From contig JACAXG010000007.1 in assembly GCA_018881555.1 (NCBI GenBank), positions 2,246,643 to 2,310,642 of the forward strand: a stretch of 64,000 nucleotides of DNA, given 5' to 3'. Under the pieces are notes generated by a model. The model saw only the letters and a program-made list of their open reading frames with translations. It did not search any database and was not told the origin of the DNA. The stretch's first letter is position 1. Every line of letters starts with the position of its first letter. The DNA comes from Amblyornis subalaris (taxonomy: Eukaryota > Chordata > Aves > Passeriformes > Ptilonorhynchidae). This document shows positions 28,222-40,843 of this stretch, piece by piece. The position numbers and the translations under genes were made by a program.

Positions 28222-28290
28222 GCTCGGTTGGTGTAATTGCATAGGCTTCAATAGAACTACACTAATTTCCAGCAGCTGGAAGTTGGCTCT
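28222..28290. mobile_element. Ancient palindromic repeat relic
   Basis: GGTTGGTGTAATTGCATAGG is followed by CTTCAATAGAACTACACTAA and then AGCAGCTGG and GTTGGCTC. The two halves are roughly inverted around the CTTCAATAG core, as in the relic at 6,398-6,507, which suggests the same old short transposon type. Confidence 0.45.
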
Positions 28291-31200
28291 ATATTTTTAT
28301 TTACTTTACCTCCTGTACTTAATTTCCTACCCTCCCATTTGTTTGTTATTTTCATGTCCTATGGTGGCTTCGTTTGGAGTGTAAATTTCTTGAGGAATCA
28401 TGGGGTTTTTTTAAGCAATCACCCAAGTCCAGGAGATAAAATAAATGCATTCCCCTAAATGATAAGTAGGAGACATGTGGTAGGTATAAAGACAGTATAG
28501 AACTGGAGTAAAAAATTATATCTAGATGCAGCTCCAGAAGAAGTTTCTACTTTGAACAAGATCTTTTTTCATACACAATGTTCATTGTTCCATTTTACAA
28601 TTCATAACTTTGGAATAATTCTTTCTTGGTCAGGTTTTGTATGAAATAGTCTCCATATGTTTTCGGACAGACTTGCTTTAGTTCCTCGAAAATATGATAA
28701 CTTAACAGACATGTCTCTTAATGACCATCATTTAAATTGCCCATATAACCCACTTCCCCACCAACTATTTGGGAAAGAATGGGGTGGATGACATACAAAG
28801 TGATGTTCGGAAAGTATCACAGGACTCTATGTTGCCTAAGTTACTGAGAGTGAGCAGACAGACTTAAAAACACAACAATTTGACAGAACTTCCACTTTCA
28901 GAGCTTTTTCCTACTTGTCTAAAGAAGGAGCTTTGAGAGAACTGGTGGCTATTTTTGAGCTGGTGCACTTCCTCTGGTGATCTTTTCTTCTTGTATTGGT
29001 ATCCCTACCAAAGCAAACAAAGGTCTAAATCAGCCCAGTTGTGTTTTGGTGAGAACATTTTACAGAGCACACCCTAATTCGAGCTCACAAAAGTTTAAAT
29101 CTGTTGAGCCACAAACCAGTCAAAGTACAACAAGATTAANGACACAAACAGATACAGAGATGCACTGAAATACAGTATAATACCCTCGCTCCTGTAATAG
29201 ATCTCCAGAGGCCTTGCTACTCGTGTCAACCAAAAAATATATTGTTGAGGATTATTATGACCAACCTGTGACAAAAGTCCTCAAAATGCTTAATTTAGAA
29301 AATTGAACTCCGCTTGAAAGTTCTCTCTGAATAGTCAAGGTGAAGTTGGTAAAAATNTTTTTGTTTCTGTTCTCATTTTTTTCTTGGTGATTGTAACACC
29401 TTAGACAGAAGAGATTTAGGTATCATGAAGTGTTAAATAACTATCACTGCAGATTACCAGCTTATTTAATNCTTATTTAATATTTAATAAATTATGAGAA
29501 ATCAGTTTCATCAATTTGTGGGAAAAAAAAAATCCATAAAGCAGTAACAATTCCTAGTCAAACAGTTCTCTTGGTACCAGCTGCACAAAATGCCTAGGAC
29601 TAGGACTGAAAGGACATAAACCCTGCAGTCTTGTAATGAAAATGTAATTAGACCTTGACTGTTCCCAAGGGGAGGAAAGGCTTTCCTAACACAAAGCATC
29701 CCTGTACATGTGCAGCGGGGGCTGGGAGTCAGCCTGCACCATTGCTGCACAGAAGGATGAAGTTTTATGTTTTCCTCCAAACCACTCCAAATTGTCTTTG
29801 TGCAGGTAGACAAACAGGTTACAAACACAGTTCTTGCTTTTTATCACTCTTTCTAACAGTTTTTTTCGATTATATTCCTCAGATCTACCTGTCAGCAAAT
29901 ACTGACATATGTTAATGTATGACACAAACCAGTGTTTTACNTACCCCGTGCTTCCATCCTTTCTGTACACTGCTTCCACAGGCAAAGCAGAAACTACAGG
30001 TCACAATCTGTGAAGATATTTTTGAAATATAAGTTTCTACCCAGGAGTTGTCTTATGTTGCCAATTTCATGATGTAAACCACCATGTCTTTATTTCCTAA
30101 TAATGGGTAGGGATGATGTCTTGAACAACAATTGAGGTCAAAGTAATCTCGTTTCATGGTTTCTGTAGTAAAAGTTACAATCATTTTATACAAGCCAAAT
30201 CCATTATCAAAGTCCTGTTATTAGTACTAACAATGACATTTTAAATACAAAGAATTTCTACAGTTTAGTCCTAAAGCTAGACTTGTTAGGCAAACTTGCT
30301 GCTAACTTTCACATAACTTTCAGAATAACATATTTTCAGTTAGCTGGAAATATCAATGTATCCATTAAAAAAAAAAGTATTAAATTGAGTCTAAATAATT
30401 CTGTCACCTACGTTCAAAGATTTTCCTTATGGTTGTTTTTGCAGACCAACTTCATATAAATACACCACAAACATTTTCCCATTAGGTTTCCATTTCCTAA
30501 GGTACAAATGCCACTTTTGAGATGTAATTTCCAGAACATCAGCATGATAATTTGTACTGGTGCGGCAGCACAGGTGAAGGCAAGTGTGAAAGAAATTGGT
30601 TTGTGGAAGAAAGACTGATTGCCAAGGAACCCGGTGCTACAGCGTTTTAATAAGAGAAGTCTTATGTCAGAAACCAGGTTATTCAAATGGTGGCTATGAA
30701 TTAGACTTTTGACAGAAGAATATTACTGTTATTTTCCCAGGAATCTGTTGTTTCTAAGGTTTTGCATTAATACTTGTGGGTGATGTAAGGCTCATAAAAC
30801 AATGCAAAACTCACCCCATCTTCCCCAGATCAAAAGCCCCAGCATTCCCCCTGAAATTAAGCCAGCACTCGTGTAAGGATTTAACAAGGACAGTGGGTCA
30901 AACACTGAGCTGAAGAACAGAAGTTGAAGTGGAAGTTGTAAAGTTTGGTCTGGGGACTATTACAGAGCCAGTAGTTAACGAGTTTAGTCCAGCAGTAAAT
31001 CAGGAAAGGTCTAACTGTGAAGGGACTAAAGAGCTCAGTGGTGTCTATAGTGTTTTGCCTATATTTCAAGAGATTTCACTCTCAGAGTCATTACACGAGA
31101 TGACTTTGTTCAAACAAAGCCTCAAGGGATTTGCTCTATTAGTATTAGACAGGAAGAAGAGTCTAATTTCTTTAGTACAGACTTTATCCAGTTTATGATT

Positions 31201-32040
31201 CCTCTGAAATGTCTTTGCCTACACATATTTATATCTATTTACTGTGAGAATCCTTTCCTTGAGAAAAAATATAAACAGCTTTTACCAATAATTCGTTGTA
31301 ATTTATAGTATCTTTATACTGTAAATATCTGTATTAAATGGTTCCTAAAAATAACTGACTTTATTACTGACATAAAAATTACTATCAGTTTTTGAAAGTT
31401 ATTGCTCTTCTCTCAGTTATTTCGTGTGGCCTGCATGTAATTCTAATGCTAGCACTCATTAGCATCTTCATCTTAAAATCCCCGGTGAGATAGACTTTTT
31501 TCCTGGGATGAAGCCCACCTAAATGAGAACAGACAGATCTGGTGAAGCAGGAGAGAAGGAACCTAGAAGTTAAGGGGTTTATTTGGTTTGTTTTGCTCAT
31601 CCTTCTGCTTTTGTGTTAAACCTTTCAAATATTGCATTGTCCTGATCNTCAGAAAAAGCTCAGTTATAAGTTCATCTTGGTGCAGCTTGCACAAGAACTC
31701 TAAATGAAGCTTATTATATGGAGAAGTTTTATCATATTTCATACTTATTTTTAGTTTTTCATCAGACAAAAACAAATCAAAAAGAAGCCTGAAGCTCCTG
31801 AAACCATATTAAACCCCAAAATGTGCAATGTTTTTTTTAATCTTTTCAAATTAACAACTTGGCTTTTACATCAGTAATAAACTGAACTGTATTGAGTAAT
31901 ATTTATAGATGACTCTTCATCCTAAGCACAGGTTATGAAGTGTTTATTCCACTTTTAGTTAAAAATAAATATATATTAATATTCTATTATAAGTATAAAT
32001 AATTTCAAACTCACTCCAATTTAACTAGAGGCTAAAGAGT
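28291..32040. other. Non-coding stretch, no gene seen
   Basis: AT-rich DNA with chance frames up to 105 codons on either strand. A TTATTTAAT stutter lies at about 29,461-29,489. No recognisable element. Confidence 0.55.
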
Positions 32041-32480
32041 TTATTCATAAGTTATTTATCCCATTGTCAGCAGCATTTATCCTATAATGCACTCATTTTT
32101 ACTGTTCCTGAAATCTGTGAAATAAAAGTAGAACAAAAACCTAAAGAAATAATTTCCTCTAGATAATTTATCATGCTGTAAATTTGTATCGCACGTATAA
32201 ACCCTGCAAGTAGCATTTAAAATGTGTATTTCCCAATTATTAAGTGTTGCTGTCATCATGAATTATGTCGTCCTGTCAGGTAAGAACTGAAGTTATCAAT
32301 TAAAGCAAAATGAGAACTCATCCCATTCGGCTCAATCTGGTCACATAATTAGCACTCATTTATAGGCTCTCCCATTCATGGTGTCACTCCATTTACAGAC
32401 TACTATAGTGAGGGCAAATGGATGTCCCAAATTGTTTTAGGCTGATATAATGTGCAAATGGCAGATCCAGGTATAGCAAT
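32041..32480. promoter_or_regulatory. Possible conserved non-coding element
   Basis: The stretch has balanced, non-repetitive sequence with several AT-rich factor-like words (TAATTA-like, TGTAAAT, CAATTA) and no simple repeats. Only one short minus-strand frame (about 60 codons) overlaps it. It has the texture of vertebrate conserved non-coding elements, but no alignment was possible, so this is an inference. Confidence 0.15.
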
Positions 32481-35400
32481 AATCTCTTTTATAGGACAAT
32501 TCTGTGGGGAAAAAAAAAATTGTTGTAACTATGACATATAATTTATAAACCTTCCTACTGCAAGTCGAGTCAAGGCAGGAGTCTTCAGGTGTTGAAGCTT
32601 TTCCAATGTTAGGAAATAATTATTTTCCTGTAATGATAAAATTGAGGGAACGCAGAGTGCTCCTTTAGAACCAGTCAAATATGTTTTAAATGCCTCAAAA
32701 TACAGAATATAGGGTAAATGTTACATTACTGTAGCACACACCATTTTCCTTGTCCTGCTAAAGGTTGAAAACAGATTCCTCACAAGTAGAGGGAGTTTTT
32801 TTTATGTGTAAATTCTTACTGCTCAACGACAACAAAAGACAGAAACGTTAAAATTTTTAGGACTTCTTTTTGCCTCTCCCAAATGTAAAGCCTTTTTCCA
32901 TGGCACAGATAGATTACTCACTCTGCACTGCATGAATTTTGGCACATTTCAGAGGCCAGGGACGGTATAAATATGTATAACTGTTTGCTTTTAAGTGTCT
33001 TTTGTCCAGACTGCATTATTTTAGTAAAAAGTAACACCTGCAACTCACCACTGTGCAACAACTACGGACACTTAGTTTTCTCAGAGAGGGAAAAAGGAAT
33101 AGAAGTAAATTGCTGAACTTCAATGGGTAGATTTTGCCATATGTTAGCATTTCAAAAAATTAATTAAAAATATATTCTGCTAAAGAGACTCATCTGAATA
33201 AATATTTAAAACTTCAGAATTTTGAAACTAAAGCCCATAGTCCTTATGTTTATACACTACATGTAGCATAAGTGGCATTTTATCAAAGATCAATTTACAT
33301 TTGAAAAGGGCTAAATGAAGCAAATTTAAAAAATTGAAAGGAAAAATATATTTATGAACTCTGAATTGTATTTTTTTAAAAGTTTAGAGTTTTGACTGTA
33401 AGACTATGATATAATTTTTAAAAACAAACAGGCAAACATCTGAAAATATCCTTTTTTTTCCTCCTTCAAACGGTGTGGGAAAACCCTTCAACAAATACAT
33501 GCCTGCATTTGCACAACAGTTTCAAATTACAAACTGCATTCTCTAGCTTTTACAGGAAACCACTGTGTTTGGTGGCAGTATAAAATTATTTTTTTATTGG
33601 CCTAGGATGTGTACGAGTTAAAGCAGAACTATTTGGTCAACCACACGTACAGGGCTGTTTACCCACAATTAATACAGCCCATATTAATCACGTGTGAGCA
33701 GGACGTGCAGACAGATACGGGGCTGACTGGAAGCCCCAAGTTTACCTCCACAATCTGGAAATTTTCTCCAGTCAACCACACAAATCTTTCCTCTAAGCAC
33801 AAAGAGGTGGAAGGACAGATCAGCTCTGAATACTAAAGAACCAGCTCCCCAGATTTTAAGGTATTTTTGACACCTTCTCCTCCCCAACTGTGTCGGTCTT
33901 ACTGCTGCCTGCGTGGGCCAAAGGACACAAACTTTTCTGTGTTAATTCAGTGACTACATAAAGCAGAAGAAACTTGGCACCATCACCTCCAAGTACTCTG
34001 GAAATAGTACCAGTTACATTTCATTCTAAATCAATAGACCTTCCAAATTATTGCTGAAAGCCTACGAGAAACCACAAAAAGGGAAATTCTTAGGAATCTG
34101 GAAAAAAAGGTGGGCTGGAGCGTTATACATTACACACCCAAATATTCTTTTTCTCCTCCTGTCATCGTCTGCCACAGAGTCAGGAGCTGGACCAAAATGA
34201 GTCTGCAGTGCTGGAGAAAGAAACCCTCCATGGACTGAGGGAACTGCTGCAAAGTGGATGGGCACAAGATACCCATGAACCTGGGAACACATCTCCACCC
34301 TGTTTTGTAAATGTTTGTCCTTGGGTTTTCTCAGACAGCAATTCTGAATTTAAGGGTCTATTCAGAGATAAAACACTGTAAATAGCAGCAGTGTTTATTC
34401 ATTACAACAGTTTGCATCACCACAGTCCTTGCTGGTTTTAAGATAAAACAGAATCTGTCACACAAGATAGTCAAAAGCCTGAAATTGTTGTAGTAATAAA
34501 ATAACCCAAAACAAGGGAAATACTGGANCTACTGTGTTATCTGGCAGCAACTAAAGAATGTGAAAGAGCAGATATATCCTATAAGGCTGCCTGGAACACC
34601 TTCAGTGTGTTAATCCTAAGTGGAATCCTACTTTGCATTTCTTACATTAATATTCACAACATCTTAGGAAATCTTTTTTGCTGTTTGGAAACTTTGCTGT
34701 AGTGGCAGATTGTAAGGGACAAGCAAATTTTTCTAAGCACCCTGAATGCTAAATTCTAGATGTGGCACTTTGAAATAGCTCATTAAAAGCCATCTTGTTT
34801 CAAATTCTAGATTTAAAAGCATTATGCTTTCATTTCTGCAATGCCCAGGAAACTCTCCAAATAAAACCCAGGGCTGCACTATCCACATTTTGCATATGTT
34901 TCCCAATGTTCTATGCTTTTTTCCAACAAGTATGGCAGCCAAATAATTCCTCTCCAAATTAGCAACAGCCACTCATCCAGAAAAATAAAGTTAACATTTT
35001 GACATGTCAGAGATTTGGAGAAGAGGGTGAGGAAGACGGAGAGCTCTCTGTCAAATTCCTACTCTTCTTAGGGACAATGCTGACACAGATTCCATCAGCT
35101 CACCTGCCACTGTGNTAATAAAACACTGTGCCTTTGTGCACCCCTCAAGCGGGTGAGACAATAAAAAGAGAATTATTCACCTTCCTTTAAAGTCATGTAA
35201 AACTGTTCCACTGTAAGACACCAGCAGTCGCACTCTTTTGCCCTTGATAAAATCGCTTCTCTTTAGTGTGAAGCTTGGATCATTTCTGAATTTTATCTCA
35301 GTTCCTTGTCCTCTAAGGTACCACTCAGGCAGGCTTTTGGGAAACCTTGTGTATGTTTGGGTCACATTAAATAAAAAAATTAGACCCTCTGCTTTTCATC

Positions 35401-37740
35401 TTATTGAGAGCTTGGGATTGCAGTCCCTGCTGTTAATATTGAGATTCCAGGATGTACAACTGTTGAATCCTTTGAATTTTTCTTATCACTAGCCAGGGCA
35501 ACTGGTATTTGGACTTCTCCATGGACTTTAAAAAAGAATAAACCCAGGCTCATTCCCATTCTCATTTAAGCTGATAAAACATTTGCCATGACTTCAGGAC
35601 AGTGCCAGGCCCTCAAGGAGGACTTTCACAACATTCAGCTTCAGCTTTTGAAGTTACACATAGTTGAACTCAAAAGATGAGTGCTCCTCACTTGGGAGGA
35701 GCAATTTTTTGGATTCTTTGTACACTGAAATTCACATTCCAAAAATTGTAGAGCCCAGTTTAAAATAGAAATAATTTTACCAAATGTGCCATGCTTTTCC
35801 CTCCATTTTTTCCATGGTATCTCTGCTTTACTGTAACCTTGGCAAGTTCACATGTGCCTTGCTGTTATCATAAGAGGATGCATTTAAAGAAGTGTGGATG
35901 GGGATTTGTGTTGTCTGGAGAAGTCACTTTCAGACAAAAATTGTTTGTGCAACCATTTCCACTTCAGTGCAGGAACAGGGTGATGTTCTCCCATGCTGCC
36001 AAGGAAAAGAGTATGGCTGCTGTGGCAAGGATGAAACAGCTTTCACAGGGGGAAGCTGACATGTTATTTCTTTTGCAAAAACCTTCAGAACTTTCTGAAA
36101 AGGGACTCAGTATTTGGTGAAGCATTAAGGACTTTTTGGAAAATGCGCTTTGCTTCATAAGAAGTTACTCAGAATGTGGTTCAAAATGTGTTTTTCTAAC
36201 TAAAGAGAAACGTGTGGTGCATATGAAAAAATACAGAAANCCATGAAAGATATCTTTGTTAAATGTCAGTGATATGTGTCTGTTATTTTTCTGTCTTGCA
36301 AGCTAATAAACTTAAGACCAGTTGCTTTATAGACAGGGTAGTTATTAGCTCTCAGTAGAAAATAATGTACCATAGGGAATTTACAGTATAAGAAAAATGC
36401 TCTTAAATATTTGGGGCCATCTGAGCCACCCAGGTTAAGTGTTTTCTGGCAGTAGAGGTGTTATTGTTGCCATAGCCCTGCCACATGATGTTATTCTCCC
36501 AAGTGAAATGTAGTTTTCCTATTAAAGAGCTCTGCTTAAGTCCAGTGGCAAGTAGCCACGATTTCCTTCTCATACCCAGGACGGAAGAGATGTTTTTGAG
36601 GATTGTGCAAAAAAGCAGAATGAACAGAATTGCAATCANTATTTTAAATATAGCAGGTGGAGCCCAATAGAAAGGCATTTAATTTCTGACAGTGGTCGCA
36701 GAAAATAGAATAATTGAAGGACTACATTATTGAGTACAGAGACCTTCAGTGACTTGTTGCTTCTGTCTTACAAGAAAAGCAAAAGACNCCCAGTCCCAAA
36801 AATAAGACACTAAAAAACCAACTCTGCGAGGAGGTATCTAACCCTAAGGGTTTTATTTTCATAGAACCTTCTTTTTGCTATTAGACATCTTCTGGTTTTT
36901 TTCCTATTTGTAACTTGAATGTAGTTATTGAAGATCTAGATTGGCAGTAAGAACAGCTACCGTTGCAAACCCAACAGCCAGACTATGTGGTGATTGTCAG
37001 GATTATCAACCACCTTCCAGACAGAAAAATAAACACGAAATTGTGTTTTCAAACCCCTCAAAAAANGTCTGTCTGTACACATTCTTGGCCTTACACTCTG
37101 CTTTTAATAATGTAAATATAAAATCATTCTGCATTAAAACTTGACAAAATTGTTTCATCCCTTATTCCAGGGCACCTATAGCAAAGCTGAGGTTTTATGA
37201 GTGTAAGTAGATTAGACCTGCAATGTTATTTTTAGTCATGTAGTTATTCATGAGCAAAGGGTTTTTTAGATACAAACCAGGTGCAGACCAGCTGCTTTGT
37301 GTATCTCCGAAAGTGGCCTCAAACTGAACAAAAACATTGCAGATACCTATCTTTGAATAATAGCATTTCTCTGTCATACAATTCCTCCATGTTATTCTTG
37401 TGCAACATTTTTTCCGTAACTAAAGAATTGGTGGGCTCCTCAGCTGGGGTCGAGGCCATGCGGTATCTGCCTAAGCCCAGCCTCCAAAGGGCACCCTCGT
37501 GGCCACATTGGGAAGGCAGAGAGTGCAGACTGCTCCTTCCCAGGTCCGTGGACCAACCTGGGGTCAAGTGAGACCCCTCCCATTCCCTGCTACGCTCACA
37601 CGCAGTCGGTACGTGCTGACAGAGCCACGCAAGAACAGCATAGATAGAAAAACAGCAAATCCTGCCAAGCAAAACAGGCTCTTTGAGACAAGGACTTAAA
37701 TCCCAGTGGAGGTCAGTGTCTCCTTGACCACAAACAAATG
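32481..37740. other. Non-coding stretch, no gene seen
   Basis: Frames up to 117 codons on both strands overlap one another, for example around 37,281-37,699 in a more GC-rich patch. None has a recognisable motif or convincing splice borders. Confidence 0.55.
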
Positions 37741-38220
37741 ATAATGATTAATATTAACACGTAAATTTGTGTAGGGAAGGGAAGAGATGCCCTAAGGAAA
37801 GCTGCAATGCTCAGTAATAACCTAAACTTCATTTCGCATATCTCACAGTGATTTGCACTTAGCTTCTGAATAAAGGCCGGAAGCAACATTTGATTGGAAA
37901 AATATTATGCAGCCAGAAAGCAAGAGCTGAGAGAAAGGAGCCTACAGGGCTTGAGACCAGGGGCTGAAAGTTTCATCTGATAGAAAAATGAATGCCTGTT
38001 GATCTGGAGCAAACATAATGCGAAACATGTTTGCTGAGTGAGAAAAATGCTGGTTGGGCAATATCAAAAGCAGCTGTGGTGCGACAGTCGAAAACCAATT
38101 AAGTAAATGTGACATGGCAGCAAAATAGTCCGTGTGGATTTGGGTCTGTGACGTTACTAGAGGGGACAGTGATGTAGAAGTTGCTCACCAAGCTGTAACT
38201 GTGACGACAGCATAGCGGAA
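37741..38220. promoter_or_regulatory. Possible conserved non-coding element
   Basis: No frame of 60 codons or more exists here on either strand. The sequence is non-repetitive and of intermediate GC, with CAATTA, TGACGTTA-like and GATTGG words. This texture suggests regulatory constraint rather than decay, but it is a visual judgement only. Confidence 0.15.
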
Positions 38221-38443
38221 CCTGCCACAGGGTGGGGGGAAATACGTGTATTACTCAGTTTTTATGTATCTTACTTTTAAAATTATTATAACTATTCATT
38301 ACATCTCTCAGATTTCCAGTTAATCAGACACACCCCATGTTATGGTGAGGATAAGTTAACAACACATGTAGCCACGCTCACCTGACATTTACCTAACAGT
38401 CTCCATTCCCTGGATTTCTTCTCGTTCTCCTTTAGACCAATCT

Positions 38444-38528
38444 TGAAAAAAAATCAAACAAACAATCAATCAAACTACATAACAAAAAAAAAAAAACACT
38501 CAAAACCAACAAAACCAAAAAAACCACT
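38444..38528. repeat. A-rich (CAAA)-like low-complexity tract
   Basis: About 85 bases dominated by A runs separated by single C or T, including a 13-base A run. It could be the decayed tail of an old retrocopy, but nothing recognisable precedes it on the plus strand. Confidence 0.85.
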
Positions 38529-40598
38529 TTTTTGTTTTTTGCAATTTATAAGGAATATGCAGCGCCTGTAATGGGATGGGTTTCACTGCTTTCTGAGTTA
38601 CTACTAAAAGAAAAAACATACTGATTTGTCTAAAAAGATCAGACATTGACATACTAATCAAAAGCTGGGTGGGTAAGATACACTCTATATCAATATCTTG
38701 TCAAGTGGCACGGGATAAGAAACTGCTTTTTGTACTTGAAAATACTAGAAAGCCAAAATTCAAACACAGATAACAAGCTTTATGTCCTTTTCGTCCTTTT
38801 TGTGGGGTTCTTCTTGAACAAAGAAAGTAGTATTCAATTTTTCTGGTTGTTTGAATCACATAAAATGTTTCGCCAATGAGTCACTGTCAAGAGACTAGAT
38901 GAAAAGATTTTATCATCCAGGGATAATGTAACAAAGCAATGCAAGTCTATGTTGCAGATTATTGTGTAGTCATTTCAACATTCTAGGCTTCTTGTTTTCA
39001 ATGTCTGCTTGCAATAATTCCGTCAAACACAGGATTTTTTATGCCCCAAATGGTGTTAGCAGTTCTGGTTCCTGAAGCTTTCTACATTTCCATAGAACGG
39101 GACCAACTTTCTTTCAAGCTTCCCCAACATACTCCCACCTTTTCCTTAAGGGAGCACTTTGGGATGAACGGATGGTTTAGTCTCCATGACCCACTCCCTC
39201 GGTGGTGCCACTGTGGCTGCCAAGATGTGACTGACATCAGCTTTAAGTGCCAGGCGAAGGCCAGGAGTAGTCAGACACCAGTGATTCATCCTGCACTTAA
39301 TGCACATTTCTGCTACTGTTAATCTGCCTGAATCAGTGACCTACAGCTAATGGATTCAATAGGCTTTTTGCTTAAGTCTGACCAAGCTATTACTAATACA
39401 GCTGGACAAAAAAAAAGTACAAAAAATACTTTGAATATGAATATGATCTTTTAATGACCTTCTCTATTCCTAATGCCTTCAGCCCACTTGTTTCCAGGTC
39501 AGACTAATGTCTGAAGCAATCCCCCCAAGCAGCAATGGGTTATCGTTGGTGCCTGCAAACCATTTCACTTGGTGAGCTCCCCTTTTTTTTCTCAACAGCA
39601 GCTGGGAAAGTAGTTGCTGGTGGAAACACATGGACACAGTGAGCTTCAGCACCGCCAGGACCGCATTAGGCCATGTGGTTAACTTGAACTGCACACGTTT
39701 GGATTCCCTGTCTTCGCTCTGAACCCACAACAGAGGGGGAGCATATTTCCCCGCTCCCACATCATTAATTGCAATCACTGTTATCCAAATAATCTGGTTC
39801 GTAGATAAAAATTGTTTTAAAAAAAAACGTTGGGAGAAAGACAATAGGTCACCTAACAATAGACTGGCTAATCATTTAGGAAAACTAATAAAATAATAGT
39901 GACATATTAATAAACCATTCCGACTCCTGGCTCATCAAGTGTTTGGTCTATGGAGCACAACAAATCCAAAATCCATCTGCTAAATTCTACTGACACTGAA
40001 ATCTATAGGAACTCTTGCTTCTCATGTAGGGTGATGGGTCAGTTCAGTGAGGTCAGCCAAGCACTAAGGGCTGAACTTGGCTTCAGGAATTCCGACATGC
40101 CTTCACCTCCAAGCGACTGCCAAGGCTTACCAAGCTCTGTAAATAGCCCAAGCACAAGTCTCTGAGTGAGCAAACGACCCAAGAAGTAGCTGCCTTAGGT
40201 TTTAGCAATAAAAATGTTGTTACCTTCTGCCTTACATAGATTTTCTACGTGACAAACATCAGAATTAAACAGTTGCAATATTCAGCACATTTTTATCCAG
40301 ATAAATATTGAAAACATATTTAATGCAATATTGAAGGGATTACAGAATTCAGAAAAGGGAAAGTCTGACTAATGCTGCAGCTGTGCAGCATTCCAGTGAA
40401 TCCAAGCCATTGCCAGCATTTATTAGCCACTCAGCCTTTGACAATAAACAATCTCCAGCTCATGATCATATATCCAGACAGATAGATGTACAGTATTGCC
40501 TTCACAGACACATTAACACTGTCCTGTCTACGTGAATACTCTCCAGATTCAGATTTAGTTTAGCTATTTTACTATAAAAGGTGCAGTTCAATTTTGAT
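38529..40598. other. Non-coding stretch, no gene seen
   Basis: A 126-codon minus-strand frame at 39,479-39,859 is the longest here and shows no recognisable domain. If the candidate exon at 40,655-40,843 is real, this is its 3' flank. Confidence 0.5.
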
Positions 40599-40604
40599 TT
40601 TATT
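40599..40604 (-). terminator. Poly(A) signal AATAAA for the candidate terminal exon
   Basis: TTTATT on the plus strand reads AATAAA on the minus strand, about 50 bases past the stop codon at 40,655. The implied 3' UTR would be very short, and AATAAA is frequent by chance in AT-rich DNA. Confidence 0.25.
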
Positions 40605-40654
40605 TTCTTTAACAACTATAGACAATTTACAGTACAATATGTCTTGTTGTACAT

Positions 40655-40843
40655 TTACTTTTGCTTTCTGGAAGAACTACCGTGGCTTGGATTATGTGAA
40701 GACTGTTTATTCAGCCATTTTACAAAGTCAAATTTTAGGTTGGAAAAGACGTTTTTCCCCATAGTACTTGGAATCAAAGTACTTAAATTTATGACAGTAA
40801 CTGCAATAGGGGGCAGGTTTTCATCCACTGGAGTAGGTGTGAC
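40655..40843 (-). CDS. Possible terminal coding exon, product unrecognised
   Basis: On the minus strand a pyrimidine-rich run ending TTTTCTTTTTCAG precedes 40,843, a good splice acceptor. From there 62 codons stay open to a TAA at 40,655, and AATAAA follows about 50 bases later. The predicted peptide starts VTPTPVDENLPPIAVTVINL, contains DFVKWLNKQ and ends in a basic tail (SSSRKQK). No signal peptide, membrane segment or domain is visible, and I cannot name the gene. The same frame is also open through the putative intron back to about 41,002, so openness alone is weak evidence. No upstream exon was identified. Alternatives are a chance frame, or an alternative last exon of a gene lying to the right on the minus strand. 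Confidence 0.25.
   Translation of the reverse strand, partial: VTPTPVDENLPPIAVTVINLSTLIPSTMGKNVFSNLKFDFVKWLNKQSSHNPSHGSSSRKQK

Noticed and set aside
39479..39859. 126-codon minus-strand frame near the candidate exon.
   Set aside because: No recognisable motif. It lies downstream of the putative poly(A) signal, so it cannot belong to the same transcript end.
40655..40843. DFVKWL in the candidate exon resembles DFVQWL/DFVNWL of glucagon-family hormones.
   Set aside because: The N-terminal hormone signature (H or Y, then GTF) and dibasic processing sites are absent at the required spacing, so six residues are likely coincidence.
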